A DNA stretch of 64,000 nt from contig NZ_LN850107.1 of assembly GCF_900070365.1 (NCBI RefSeq), positions 3,348,001-3,412,000 of the forward strand. The letters are read 5' to 3'. This stretch comes from Alloactinosynnema sp. L-07. GTDB taxonomy: Bacteria; Actinomycetota; Actinomycetes; Mycobacteriales; Pseudonocardiaceae. Shown in pieces: positions 36,401-44,910 of the stretch (within the stretch, counting starts at the first letter, position 1; the number at the start of each line of letters is the position of its first letter). Made by a program: the position numbers and the translations under genes. Under the pieces are notes generated by a model. The model had not been told where the DNA came from. It made no database searches and saw only the letters and a list, made by a program, of their open reading frames with translations.

Positions 36401-36812
36401 CCGCACGCTGGGCAGCGGCGGGTTCCTGCATCCGCACCTCGTACTCGCCCGCCGACCGCTCCTCCACGGCCGCCAGCGACACCGGTAGCGCGCTCGCACG
36501 TGCCGTCGCCGACTCACCAGCGGCGGTGATCCGAACGGTCGCGCTACCACCGCCCGGCAGGGCGGACTCTTTCCGAATGCCCGACGGTTCCCGGTGTGCC
36601 AGTGGCACCGGGTTGGGGTGGACGTCGTCATGGGGGATCAGCTTGTCCACGGGGGCACTGCGGGCCAGCTCGGGCTCCGGCGATGACGGCAGCGACAGCG
36701 CGGTGACGGTGGTGGCCGCCAGCGCCAAGACCACGACGATCACCCACAGTCGCAGTCGCCAGCGCGGACGCACGGCAGCAGCGGGCAGCACAATCTCAGG
36801 CATATCCCCCAC
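30483..36812 (-). CDS. Intact RHS/YD-repeat exoprotein with C-terminal Tox-PL toxin
   Basis: A 2109-aa protein. A signal-anchor helix (about 20-42) is followed by an extracellular N-terminal beta region (about 45-700, including TWSVGGNTGSFSWSYPI and KLSYDSSKVDG, typical of actinobacterial RHS proteins). YD repeats run to about 1700. The core ends KYDPTLGRFISVDPLL, YANNNPTTASDPTGLF. The variable tip contains a papain-like domain with presumed triad Cys1995 (QNCSSC), His2071 (AHTWNAV) and Asp2086 (FIDYQIG). It is divergent from the LamG exoprotein gene and its stop overlaps the Imm35-like gene. Probably an anchored or released toxin acting on neighbouring cells. Confidence 0.93.
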   Translation of the reverse strand: MGDMPEIVLPAAAVRPRWRLRLWVIVVVLALAATTVTALSLPSSPEPELARSAPVDKLIPHDDVHPNPVPLAHREPSGIRKESALPGGGSATVRITAAGESATARASALPVSLAAVEERSAGEYEVRMQEPAAAQRAGVHGALLAVTPRSENARSVKVTVHYADFRYAAGGDFGARLRLVQLPACAMSTPEAPNCQEQRPLEYANDPGTETVTTKVDFTDAQPMVMAAVGSTSGANGTYEASSLSPSGTWSVGGNTGSFSWSYPISMPPVAAGSAPSIKLSYDSSKVDGLTSGTNNQSSWIGQGWEYSPGFIERTYRACKDDTALPAAQKTPDLCWAGHLLTLSLNGKSTQLVFDDATQTWRPASDDGARVEQLTGAVNGAHNGEYWKITTTDGVQYFFGRNSGPGHTSQETTNSAWTVPIHGANGGAVKAWRWNLDFIRDPDSNTTAYYYAPETNYYGAANATTGVQYVRGGTLKRIDYGMREANGSIYTETVPGQVVFETAERCIPSGSITCDPSQFTTANAAYWPDTPVDQQCLAAAVCNNHAPTFWSTKRLTAIKTQYNVGNGPIVVDRYQLTHSVPAAIPAVVLDSIVRTGYDATGASVTTPPVSFTSQAHDNRVVGYHNAAAMPFWRMSNIRTETGSDIKITYSPTECTSTNVPGDPANVDKRCFPVFRYLPYEEEPILDYYHKYVVIRVEVQDTVFSGTVAQSPTQRTDYTYLGAPAFHFDDNELVKPHHRTYGQFRGYAKVETRTGVLPERQTLTRSTYFRGMHDDTLPGGGKRSVAVANSLGESVTDTDQFAGTPFETQTFDGDGGTQISTSVNNPSLITTTASRSRAGLPAQTAAVVATTRSRAVTNLASGGVRTTSTVNQVDDLGRVVSITESADGLPDLCTTNAFAENLTSWIRDRLKQTTTSQQACPTGGTPQANILSASKTYYDNAAHGVVTGAGHATRTETATANSSGTLTFEQTSSTVYDGAGRPTSLTNALGKVSTIAYTPAAGGILSQIRNTNPKNQSATVHLEPSRGLTVATIDLSSRRTDVDYDALGRLTAVWMPGRAKAPTTDPNVRYEYLLRNDGHSAVTTKKLVDYNTGTNYVTSIKLFDSIGQPRQIQTDDVSDPNGVSNRVAATMFYDSHGWVVSSNNRFATTGTPSTTLASVPDASVDDRTSTTYDGTGRPVAVTALRGLTAVTTTNTVHGGDRITTIPPQGGVTTTAVTDARGRNTALLHYTAAPTVNGNSVTGGAAQTTGYHFSALGWLEKMTDHAGNEWRYEYDFLGRQTARVDPDAGRTTTAYDLGGRITSTTDGRGQALSFTYDDLDRKTVEYSGIDLATRVKLASWNYDTAQYGVGKLAYSTRHTPTGDYRVGVTGYNPAGLPWDQVIGVPTSETGLSGNHKTTFAFTSTGLPRRITPPTKGGLLGEDLNTTYDRHGNPRTMTSPSWDYVSGSTVNAFSEPVALELAGGGYGGTLSIERDSHTHRLTRSTLSSRGAWPQVDDLAYTFDPFGNVKRIVNVQGHPQNNAPVRTQCFDYDALARLSKAWTATDNCAAAAGATTVGGPTPYWRSWEFDALGLRTREVQHALPGSPGGDTSTMYTYPAPGGVRPHAVSATSTATPGGTTGTSYTYDAAGNTLTRVLPAGSQTLTWNENNRLAKIATPAGDTTYVYDADGNQLIRREPGTTTLYLPGQEWARNTSTGAITGTRYYSHAGQVIAMRVAGGNVQYLHADHHGTAQVAMNAVGFAVTRRELDPYGNALGAAQGGPWPDNHGFLGKPTNPTTGLSDIGARKYDPTLGRFISVDPLLIPADPQSWAGYTYANNNPTTASDPTGLFCDGCESRGSGDNHGVGCSMDTSGGCDSQEDVQYQHQVETGTGDGLNQPVIHGHRLPTRQDMQRGVPGRPTMMKPGETYEQAIVHWATYFCNSGKAAPGFCEWSYTIGNRPANEWDALLLGLNLLPLGKGANLAISQAVRAGVRSVGTAVRNGIRRALHNVNKVRGTQNCSSCVVAGDATLAGHPASAIKLDPDVPIPYGMDQIEARAGSQWRWMPSRATIEYDLISAGNGARGIVYGARADGTAHTWNAVVKNGRVKFIDYQIGRGRAASFDGYTEFAFIRTG
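31895..32316 (-). repeat. Direct repeat copy 2 (422 bp)
   Basis: Source copy of the repeat at 29120-29544, inside the YD-repeat region of the intact RHS gene; differs by one 3-base deletion. Confidence 0.9.
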
Positions 36813-36908
36813 ACCCCAGTTCCAGGAGGCACCGCGGCCTCCGCGGCGGCAACTGTAGTTCGTCGCGCCTCGTACCGAAATACCCGCCGATCGGGTGAGC
36901 GCGTTACG

Positions 36909-36935
36909 GGCGAATCAGTGTGATCTGTATTCGCC
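36909..36935. promoter_or_regulatory. Inverted repeat in the RHS/LamG divergent promoter region
   Basis: GGCGAAT and ATTCGCC are separated by 13 bases, in the 207 bases between the divergent RHS and LamG exoprotein genes. The position suits an operator that co-regulates both. No consensus promoter is obvious. Confidence 0.4.
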
Positions 36936-37019
36936 TCAGCGCATCTAGCGCTGGTACGAACCTGCCGCTACCGTGCGGCCACGTCTGCGACGACCGCAGC
37001 AGGGGACACTGGGGTGATC

Positions 37020-40000
37020 ATGAAACGTAGGGGATTGTTGTCGCGCGCCCTCGGCACGGCGACCCAAATACACGTGCGCACGCTCGTCACCGGGGTCTCG
37101 GTGCTGACGCTGACCGCCGGGCTAGTCGCGGTAGGGGCCGCGACGTCGGCGTCCGCGCAGCCTGCGACTGGCGGCCCAGTGGTCACCGAGACCGATGCGC
37201 TGCGGGCGGCCAAAGAAACCGGCAAGCCGGTGGAGATCCCTTCTCAGACCACCGAGACCCAGCAGGTGCTGGCCAACCCGACCGGCACATTCACCCTCAA
37301 GTCCCACGCCAAGCCGGTGCGGGTGAAGAAGAGCGGCGCGTGGCACGCGGTCGACACGACGCTGCGGGCCAACCCCGACGGCTCGCTCACGCCCACCGCG
37401 AGCGCACAGGCGGTGTCGTTTTCCGGAGGCGGTAACCAGCCGCTGATCACAGTCCGCAATGGTGACAAGGCTGTCGCGTTCTCGTGGTCGACACCGCTGC
37501 CCAAGCCGGTTGTCACTGGGAACACCGCGACCTACCCCGAGGTCTTTCCAGGGGCCGACCTGCAGGTCGCGGCCAACGCCGACAGCTACTCGCAGGTGTT
37601 GATCGTCAAGGACGCCGCAGCCGCGTCGAACCCGGCGCTGCGCTCAGTCACGCTGCGTGCCACCGGCACCGGCGTCAAGGTGACCACGCTGGCGGATGGG
37701 CGCTTGAGCGCCACTGACGCGGCTGGTGCGGAGGTGTTCCGCGGCCCGCGAGCGGTCATGTGGGACTCGCGAGTCGATGCCCAGGTCGGACCCACTCCGA
37801 CCGCGACCGAACGCGGCAGCGGGCGGGTCTCGTCGCTGGCCGTGTCCGCCGACGCAGTCAGCGACGGCGGCACGACCACAATTACCGACCTGACACTGCG
37901 AGTGGACCAGGCCAGGCTCACCGGCGCCGACGTGGTCTACCCGGTCTACTTGGACCCGTCGCTGTCGGTGCGCAAACAGCACTGGACCAACGTCACCGAC
38001 AACGGCTGGCACTACTACGACGACCCGAACCAGCACGCCCAGGTCGGCTACTGCTCGGGCTGGATCGGCTGTGGATCACCCGCGTGGCGGGCCCGCTCCT
38101 ACTTCAACCTGGACTCCAGCCCACTGCTGCCCCGCAACGGCAAGACCGCCACCGTATGGCGGGCGAACTTCTTCGTCCACCAGATCTGGAGTGCCGACCA
38201 CAACTGTCAAGGCGGTCAGCCCACCGTCATCTGGGAATCCGGGCTCATCGACGCGAACACCCGCTGGCCGGGACCCGCGAGCGTCGGCGTGGACACCCGG
38301 TACTCCAACGCGGGCGGCCCTTGCCCCTCAAGCGACGTCATGTTCGACGTCAAGTACACCGCGCAGCGAGCGGCGAACTTCGGGTGGGGCACCGTCGGCT
38401 TCGGTCTGCTCGCGCAGAACGAGAACGATCGAATGCAGTGGAAGAAGTTCCTCAACGACCCGCTATTCGAGGTCGACTTCAGCTTCCCGCCCAACCCGGC
38501 CACCGACCTCGCAGTGTCCAACGAGATCAAGTGCGACGGCAAGGTCGTCACCCCGGACGCCAAACCGACTCTGTCGGCCATCGCAACCGACAACAACAAT
38601 CCACCACTGAACCCGGCGTTGTGGTTCCACGTGTGGGCGGCTGACGACTCCCGCCAGGCCAGCGGAGGCGGCGGCGTCCGCATCGCCTCAGGCACCCGCG
38701 GCAGCTGGCCCGAACCCGACGATTTGGGCAACGACAACTGGAAGTTCCGGGTCTACGTCGACAACAACCCCGGCAGCACGCAGAACCTCAACGCCGGCTA
38801 CAGCCCGTGGTACCACTTCACAACTCTGTCCAAGCCGATCCGTCAAGCACCGACAGTGAACTCATTCGACTACCCGAATAACTACTGGGGCGCACCTACA
38901 GACGTGCCAGGGGCGATCACGTTCAACGCAAACGGCGGTGAGCACATCGCCGGGTTCACCTACTCCTTCACGGGGTCGGGCAGTCAGGTCGTACCCAGCG
39001 CCACGGACTGCTTCTACAACCGCACCTTCGGCTCCACCGGCGCCCAGGGCTGGGTGTCCAACAACAACGGCAACGGTGTCCTCCCGCTCCCGCAAGGACT
39101 CGCCCCAGGCCGCCACACGCTGTACGTCCGCAGCTTCGACGCCGCCCACAAACTGTCCCCCGAGACCGCATACACCATCTACGTCGGCCCCTCCTCGGGA
39201 GGCGCGTACCAGCGCATCGAAGCCGAGTCCACCGCACTGAGCGCTCCATCCGGGCAGAGCGTTCAGCCCGGCACGTACGCCTGCTGCGACTTCTCCGGTG
39301 GCAGCCAGGCCGTCCTGTGGGGAACCGCCGTCGGCCAGTCGTTCACCATGCGGACGAACGTGGCGGCGACCACCGACTACGAAGTCGCCTTCCAGATGAC
39401 CAAGTCTTCCCACTATGGGCGCGTAGCGTTCAAGATCGACGGACAATCCGTGGGGACCGAATTCGACGCGTACTCCTCACAAGTACTGCCCACGGCAGCG
39501 CACAACCTCGGTCGCGTGCGGCTCACCGCCGGGGCCCATGACTTCACAATCACGGTCACTGGCACCAACCCGGCCAGCCAAGGCTACCGGTACATCACCG
39601 GGGTCGACGTGATCATCCTGCGCGGGCTCACCGAGTACGAGGCTGAGGACAGCACGCAGGTCGCCTTGAGCCAGCCCGCAGGTCAGTCAGTACCAGTGTC
39701 CACACAGGCCAACTGCTGCTCGGCGTTCACAGTGGAGGCTGAGGCAACGACGCGCTCAGTGCCGAGCGGGCAGTCGTTGCAGCCGACCACTTATGCCTGC
39801 TGCGCCTTCTCCGGGGGATCCCAAGTCGTCCTGTGGAACGACACCCAGGGACGTGAATTCTCCATGTCCACATCGGTCCCGACCACCGGCGACTACGAGA
39901 TCCTCATGCAGATGACCCAGTCTCCCCACTACGGCAAGGTTGGATTCTCCGTAGACGGACAGCCGGTCGGCGCCGAGTTCGACAGCTACTACGCCTACGG

Positions 40001-42884
40001 CACCACCACACCACACAGCCTTGGAATCGTCCGGCTCACCGCGGGAACCCACACCATTACCGCGAAATCGACCGGAACCAACCCAGCGACGCAGGGCGCT
40101 CGCTACATCATCGGCGTCGACCACATCACCTTCCGGCCGATGCCAGCGTGGTCCAACACTGGACAGATCAATTTCCCGGCGACCAGCGCGGGCAAATCAC
40201 TGTCGATGACCTTCACCGTGCCGATCGAAGCCGACCACGCTCTCGGCGTCGCCCTGACCACCGGGCCACAGCAAGGTGAGGTCCGATTCGACCTGAACAG
40301 GGCAGGCGACGAGAAAGCGCCCTTGAATAACACCGACACCACGCCGGTCAACACCAACGCGGGCGTCCTGGGCACCAAGTTCGTCCCGCTCGGCGGAGCG
40401 CACCTATCGGCGGGCACCTACACGCTCACCGCCACCACTGTCGACACCAACGCCGACAACAAGTTCCAGATCGGCGTCGACTTCTTCACCGTCACCCGCC
40501 TCAACAACATGACCACCACCGACTTCACCGCGGCCATGAACAACGACGGAATCGGCTCGGACAACACCGTGGCGGCGAACATCGACCTGACCACGCAGTC
40601 GGCCATCTCCGCGCAAACCCTCGCCGCCGCCGGGTTCGCCCCGCAGTCGAAGGTCCGAGTCAACGGCGCCGAGTACACCATGCCCGCGCCACGCGCGGAC
40701 GGCACCGACAACGTGATCGCCCTGGGCCAGACCATCCCCCTTTCCGCGGCCCAGCAGGTCAAGGCCAGCGCGTTAGGACTGCTCGTTGCCAGCACCTGCG
40801 GCGCCACGCCGGTGACGCGAGGCTCCGTCGGCTACACCGATGGCACAGTCGACCGTCTCGATGTACCCGCCGTTCCCGACTGGATCACCGGATCGGCCGC
40901 CGGAGCGGCCGTCACCTTGCCCTACCGCAACAGCGGTGTTAACCCCGAACTCACCTCACCAACGGTGAAGCTGTTCTCCGTCTTCATGGCCACGAACCCC
41001 ACCAAGACGATCAAGAACGTGACGCTGCCCAATTACGGGAGCAGCCTGCTGCCGGGGGTATGCAAGCCAGCCCTGCACGTGTTGGCGATCGCACCCCGAA
41101 CCGCTGACACCGGCTGGGTGGGCACTTGGGCTGCGCCCGCGGACGTCGCCATCGCACCGCCCGGCGGAACCGGCTTCGCTAACCAGACCTTGCGCACCGT
41201 GGTCCGCCCCAGCGTCACCGGCACCAAAGTCCGCATCCGCGTGGCCAACCCGGACACCAGCACCGCGGTTACCATCGGAGCGGCCAGCATCGCCGCCCAA
41301 ACCGGCACCGGAGCGGCGACCCTCGCCACACCGACGCAGGTCCGCTTCGGCGGATCCACCCAGGTGACCCTGCCCGCAGGCAGCGAAATGCTCAGCGACG
41401 AACTCACCTACCCGGCCACGATTTCTGGCAGCGGGAACCTGATGGTCAGCCTGCACATCCCCACCGCGGTGGCCCTGGCACCCACCCACTACTCACCAGG
41501 TACCCAAACCTGGTCCGCTGCGGGCAACCAGACCACCAGCACCTCCGACAGCGGCTTCACGACAGCGCTCAACGGCAGCCGCTACCTCGTCGGCGTCGAC
41601 ACCAACTCCTCAGAGTCGGTCGACGGCACCGTCGTGGTGCTCGGCGACCAGCTCAGCGCGAATGCTCCTGGCTTCGAGCAGAACTGGGTCGACCTCCTGC
41701 CCGGCCGCGTCGACCCGCCGCTGCCTGGCGGCCTGGTCAACGGCACCCTTGCCGGAGCATCCGAGTCAGGGCGCTGGCGGCTCAACGAAACCAGCGGTGG
41801 CACAGCAGCCGACACCGCGGGCGGCGCCAACGCCAGCATCACGGGCGGAAGCGTGGCCTGGAGCACCGAACGCGGCGGCTCAGCCACCTTCACCACCGGC
41901 GTCCTGGCCACCAGCGGCCCCGTCATCGACACCCGACGCGGCTACACCCTGTCGGCCTGGGTGAAGCTGACGACCACGAACAGCTACCGCACCGTCATCA
42001 GCCAGAGCGGGACCAACACCCCCGGCATCGCCCTGCAATACCGCCAAGACACCGGCAAGTGGACGTACGTCGCCACTCACACCGACCAAGCCAACCCCAC
42101 CATCACCAAGATCGACGGCACCGCCGCGGCGCTCAACACCTGGACCCATCTCACCGCGACCTACGACGCCGAAACCAAGACCATCGCCCTCTACGTCGAC
42201 GGATCGCACTTCGGTACCGCTTCCTACACCAGCGCGTGGGCCGCATCCGGTCCCCTCGCCATCGGCGGCACCAAACTGACCGGCGGAACCCTCGCCAACC
42301 AGTTCAACGGCATGATCTCTGACGTTCGGGTCTTTCCACGCGCCGCCACCGCTGACGAGGTCAAGGTCTTCCACAAGGGAGGACCCATCACCGGCGCAGA
42401 ACCTGGGCTCGGCGCCCTCAGTGCGGCCAACTCCAGCAAGACCATCCAGCAAACCGTGCTGGCCAACCCGGCCGTCCGAACCGTCATGATCTCCCTGGGA
42501 GCCAATGACATCCTCGCCGGGCAGAGCCACTTCCAGGTCAGGCAAGACATCGCCGCGCTCGCCGATGAAATCCGCAAGTACAAGCGGACGGATGGTTCCG
42601 AACTCAAGGTCCTTCTCACGACCATCGCCCCGCTCGGCTTGGCCAGCAACGACCCAAGAGAGGCCGTGCGCCTCGCGGTCAACGCCGACATCAACACCGA
42701 CTTCGGAGGCTTCAACGCACATGGCAAAGTCGATATCACCAACGCAGTGAGTGATCCCAATAACCAGGGGGCGGTCAGACCGAACTACCTGACCAACAAC
42801 CAGCCCAACGCAAGTTACCACTCCGCAATCGCGGATGCGGTCGCCACCGCGGCATCAACCTGGCCACCTGAAATCGAGTTCTAG
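37020..42884 (+). CDS. Giant secreted protein: CBM-like repeats and LamG domain inserted in a degenerate SGNH fold
   Basis: A 1954-aa protein with a Sec signal peptide (cleavage near SASAQP). The N-terminal region (about 60-330) is of the type found in exoproteins next to actinobacterial RHS genes. Two CBM6-like repeats follow (about 731-873 and 904-1038; RIEAEST/VEAEATT starts, TYACC.FSGGSQ.VLW, SHYG/PHYG, GTNPA.QG.RYI.GVD), with a partial third copy between them. An SGNH-esterase-type region begins VGTWAAPADVA, but its GDS block is GDQ (Gln1544). A LamG/concanavalin-like domain (about 1583-1773) interrupts it, then GAND and a tail without the DxxH motif follow. Probably a cell-surface binding protein. 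A GTG six bases upstream is also possible. Confidence 0.88.
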   Translation: MKRRGLLSRALGTATQIHVRTLVTGVSVLTLTAGLVAVGAATSASAQPATGGPVVTETDALRAAKETGKPVEIPSQTTETQQVLANPTGTFTLKSHAKPVRVKKSGAWHAVDTTLRANPDGSLTPTASAQAVSFSGGGNQPLITVRNGDKAVAFSWSTPLPKPVVTGNTATYPEVFPGADLQVAANADSYSQVLIVKDAAAASNPALRSVTLRATGTGVKVTTLADGRLSATDAAGAEVFRGPRAVMWDSRVDAQVGPTPTATERGSGRVSSLAVSADAVSDGGTTTITDLTLRVDQARLTGADVVYPVYLDPSLSVRKQHWTNVTDNGWHYYDDPNQHAQVGYCSGWIGCGSPAWRARSYFNLDSSPLLPRNGKTATVWRANFFVHQIWSADHNCQGGQPTVIWESGLIDANTRWPGPASVGVDTRYSNAGGPCPSSDVMFDVKYTAQRAANFGWGTVGFGLLAQNENDRMQWKKFLNDPLFEVDFSFPPNPATDLAVSNEIKCDGKVVTPDAKPTLSAIATDNNNPPLNPALWFHVWAADDSRQASGGGGVRIASGTRGSWPEPDDLGNDNWKFRVYVDNNPGSTQNLNAGYSPWYHFTTLSKPIRQAPTVNSFDYPNNYWGAPTDVPGAITFNANGGEHIAGFTYSFTGSGSQVVPSATDCFYNRTFGSTGAQGWVSNNNGNGVLPLPQGLAPGRHTLYVRSFDAAHKLSPETAYTIYVGPSSGGAYQRIEAESTALSAPSGQSVQPGTYACCDFSGGSQAVLWGTAVGQSFTMRTNVAATTDYEVAFQMTKSSHYGRVAFKIDGQSVGTEFDAYSSQVLPTAAHNLGRVRLTAGAHDFTITVTGTNPASQGYRYITGVDVIILRGLTEYEAEDSTQVALSQPAGQSVPVSTQANCCSAFTVEAEATTRSVPSGQSLQPTTYACCAFSGGSQVVLWNDTQGREFSMSTSVPTTGDYEILMQMTQSPHYGKVGFSVDGQPVGAEFDSYYAYGTTTPHSLGIVRLTAGTHTITAKSTGTNPATQGARYIIGVDHITFRPMPAWSNTGQINFPATSAGKSLSMTFTVPIEADHALGVALTTGPQQGEVRFDLNRAGDEKAPLNNTDTTPVNTNAGVLGTKFVPLGGAHLSAGTYTLTATTVDTNADNKFQIGVDFFTVTRLNNMTTTDFTAAMNNDGIGSDNTVAANIDLTTQSAISAQTLAAAGFAPQSKVRVNGAEYTMPAPRADGTDNVIALGQTIPLSAAQQVKASALGLLVASTCGATPVTRGSVGYTDGTVDRLDVPAVPDWITGSAAGAAVTLPYRNSGVNPELTSPTVKLFSVFMATNPTKTIKNVTLPNYGSSLLPGVCKPALHVLAIAPRTADTGWVGTWAAPADVAIAPPGGTGFANQTLRTVVRPSVTGTKVRIRVANPDTSTAVTIGAASIAAQTGTGAATLATPTQVRFGGSTQVTLPAGSEMLSDELTYPATISGSGNLMVSLHIPTAVALAPTHYSPGTQTWSAAGNQTTSTSDSGFTTALNGSRYLVGVDTNSSESVDGTVVVLGDQLSANAPGFEQNWVDLLPGRVDPPLPGGLVNGTLAGASESGRWRLNETSGGTAADTAGGANASITGGSVAWSTERGGSATFTTGVLATSGPVIDTRRGYTLSAWVKLTTTNSYRTVISQSGTNTPGIALQYRQDTGKWTYVATHTDQANPTITKIDGTAAALNTWTHLTATYDAETKTIALYVDGSHFGTASYTSAWAASGPLAIGGTKLTGGTLANQFNGMISDVRVFPRAATADEVKVFHKGGPITGAEPGLGALSAANSSKTIQQTVLANPAVRTVMISLGANDILAGQSHFQVRQDIAALADEIRKYKRTDGSELKVLLTTIAPLGLASNDPREAVRLAVNADINTDFGGFNAHGKVDITNAVSDPNNQGAVRPNYLTNNQPNASYHSAIADAVATAASTWPPEIEF

Positions 42885-42891
42885 CAGTCAG

Positions 42892-42926
42892 CGCGGCCCG
42901 CCGGTGAGTCTCACCGGCGGGCCGCG
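42892..42926 (+). terminator. 16-bp perfect hairpin after the LamG exoprotein gene
   Basis: CGCGGCCCGCCGGTGA pairs with its complement around GTC, eight bases after the stop codon. A strong factor-independent-like hairpin without a T tract. Confidence 0.8.
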
Positions 42927-43550
42927 TCACCCTGTCGATTTGGGTCCACCTGCCCCGATCACACGCATCGCACTCGAAAGCCGCTGGCAACGCACCGCCG
43001 CACTCCGCCGCCCCACAGACACCCGACCCCACAACCGGGTCAGCCTATGCGCGGCCTGGACTGCCGCGTAGTCGAGGGTCTCCTCCCAGGTCCGTCCTGC
43101 CGCGAATGCCCATCGCGAGCGCCACCTGGTCAATGACGTCCAACGCAACCGAAAACAGGTCGTAGCGATCCCAGTGGTCGCCATCCAGGCTGCTTTGGTG
43201 CGCTCGACGTCGGACACCTCGACCGCCATCGCAGCCCTCGTCGGTCATGCAAATCCCGTGTACGTCCCCGAGGAGCAGCCGGCCTGGAACTCTGGGGCGT
43301 CCACGGTGGCACCGGCATTCGAAGCAGTTGGCGCCACCACCGATTCGACCGGCGCAGAAATGCATCCCGGTTCGCCAACCGGGTCACGACGGCGGTCAAC
43401 TCGATCACCCCCAAGCCGTCGGAGTCCCGCCTGCACGTTTTGAGACCCCTCACAGTTCGAGCAATCTCCACGTCATCCTGAAAGTGTCTATCGAACCGAT
43501 CAACCGATCGTTACTCAGAGTGATAGGTCGGGCACCTGGACTCCCGCTGG
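42927..43550. other. Interval without a convincing gene
   Basis: Six-frame reading gives only short overlapping frames. Minus-strand pieces such as IELTAVVTRLANRDAFLRR and TWEETLDYAAVQAAHRL look coding-like but lie in different frames. This suggests a decayed gene that I cannot identify. Confidence 0.4.
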
Positions 43551-44213
43551 TTGCGGATCAAGAGTGAGCAACGGCGGCTCGCCGACGAGGAAGCGGAGTC
43601 CGATCGTCTGCTGGCCCAGCGACGCCAGGCGTACCTGAAATGGAAGGACAAACTCGACTCGCGACGGCCATCCGAACGCGAAATGGAAACCTGGCTGAAC
43701 TGCGACAAGACAATTTTCCTCGACGAGGTCTTACGCCGGTACCGCCTCGCCTGGCACGACATCATCGCCTACGCATTCCTCCAGACTCCCGCCGACAACT
43801 ACAGTCGGGCACGGGTGCCCGGCGGCCCATGGCGGTACTCCCGCTACAGCCTGCGACTGTTCCTGATCACCCAGGACGGTGTCCGCGAAGTCGACACCGA
43901 ACTCGACTTCGCCACCAGTTCACGCGACGGGCTGGCACGCAACAACTACCGATTCGATGCCGTGTCATCGATCCAGGTAAACGAGACCAGCGAACTCGCC
44001 TACACCCTCGATATCACCCTGATGAACGGCCCAACGAACAGCTTCCGAATCGTCGACCAAAACGACTTCAAATCCACGAGCGAAGAGAATCCAACCACGC
44101 TCTCCGAGATCAACCTCGACGCCTCCGGCTTCGGCCACGCCCTCCACATCCTGGAAGGAATCGCCGCAAAGGGCAACTGGGTCAACCGAGAACTAACTCC
44201 GTCCACTACATGA
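43551..44213 (+). CDS. Hypothetical soluble protein, possibly 5'-truncated
   Basis: A 220-aa frame. A charged helix (RLADEEAESDRLLAQRRQAY) leads to SEREMETWLNCDKTIFLDEV and a beta-rich domain (PWRYSRYSLRLFLITQDGVR, FRIVDQNDF). The pattern resembles the cytosolic part of uncharacterised actinobacterial membrane proteins, whose N-terminal helices would be missing here. The TTG start is weak and no ribosome-binding site is visible, so truncation is likely. No function assigned. Confidence 0.5.
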   Translation: MRIKSEQRRLADEEAESDRLLAQRRQAYLKWKDKLDSRRPSEREMETWLNCDKTIFLDEVLRRYRLAWHDIIAYAFLQTPADNYSRARVPGGPWRYSRYSLRLFLITQDGVREVDTELDFATSSRDGLARNNYRFDAVSSIQVNETSELAYTLDITLMNGPTNSFRIVDQNDFKSTSEENPTTLSEINLDASGFGHALHILEGIAAKGNWVNRELTPSTT

Positions 44214-44373
44214 GTGGCGCATTGTCGGACACGGCTGCCACTGCGCTCCGTCCAGTGTGAGCGCTGGGACACCCCGCGAAGGTTCCAGCCGGTTCCGGTA
44301 TCCGCGCACCGCGCTGTTCTCGCAGGTCTGCCGCCCATCCGGCGGCGATGCGGTGTCCCAAGGTTGTGCGAGT

Positions 44374-44440
44374 TCGTGCGGATGATCGTCGAAGTCTCGC
44401 TTCGCCCTCGCCGCTCCTCCTTTGATGGGCAGGTGATCGC
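44374..44440 (+). promoter_or_regulatory. Upstream element shared with the DUF2690-like gene of the second module
   Basis: TGTGCGAGTTCGTGCGGATG, followed by GAAGTCTCGCTTCGCC and TTTGATGGGCA. It closely matches 57382-57447 on the minus strand. In both places it ends up about 100 bases before the first gene of a module. Confidence 0.55.
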
Positions 44441-44477
44441 GACCGGTGGTCACCGACGAGAGGGAGCACTGGGGAAT

Positions 44478-44894
44478 ATGCGCAAGAAGGTGTGGCGGCG
44501 GGTCCGATTCGCCGCGAAGTCGAGGGGAAAGTTCTTCGCCGGGGCCGTCGCCGTGGTCTTCGGCGCGGGCGCGGTGACGGTCTTTGGGCCCGCGGGTCTG
44601 GCTCAGGCCAGCATCTCCGACCCTACAGGCGAGATCATCTGCACCTACATCGTCACCAACCCCGATGGCCTGAATCTCCGGACGGGCTACAGCACGGGAT
44701 TCCCCATCGCCAAACATCTCAACAAAGGTGATCGCTTTGAGGCGTACCGCGATCTGATCGTGTGGCGGGACTATGACTGGAGGTTGGTGGAGTCGCACCC
44801 GGAATGGGTTTCCTACGGGATTTACGCGGCGACCGGCGCCAACGGCGTCAGTTGGATGTCTCGCGATACCCGCTACCCCTGCTATGCCGACTAG
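44478..44894 (+). CDS. Small secreted SH3-like protein (module 1)
   Basis: A 138-aa protein with a long signal peptide (cleavage near LAQAS). The mature part resembles a bacterial SH3-like domain (GEIICTYIVTNPDGLNLRTG, FPIAKHLNKGDRFEAYRD, WRLVESHPEWVSYGIYA) with a terminal PCYAD; two Cys may pair. It is clearly paralogous to the gene at 52345-52713. GGGG lies just before the ATG. Bacterial SH3 domains often bind cell-wall peptides, fitting the transglycosylase-like gene in the same operon; the role is inferred. Confidence 0.78.
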   Translation: MRKKVWRRVRFAAKSRGKFFAGAVAVVFGAGAVTVFGPAGLAQASISDPTGEIICTYIVTNPDGLNLRTGYSTGFPIAKHLNKGDRFEAYRDLIVWRDYDWRLVESHPEWVSYGIYAATGANGVSWMSRDTRYPCYAD

Positions 44895-44910
44895 CGCCGA
44901 GAGGGAATCG

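Noticed and set aside
43045..43471. Minus-strand frames in the interval after the LamG gene
   Set aside because: Coding-like bits are spread over several frames without a start or family, so no gene is called.
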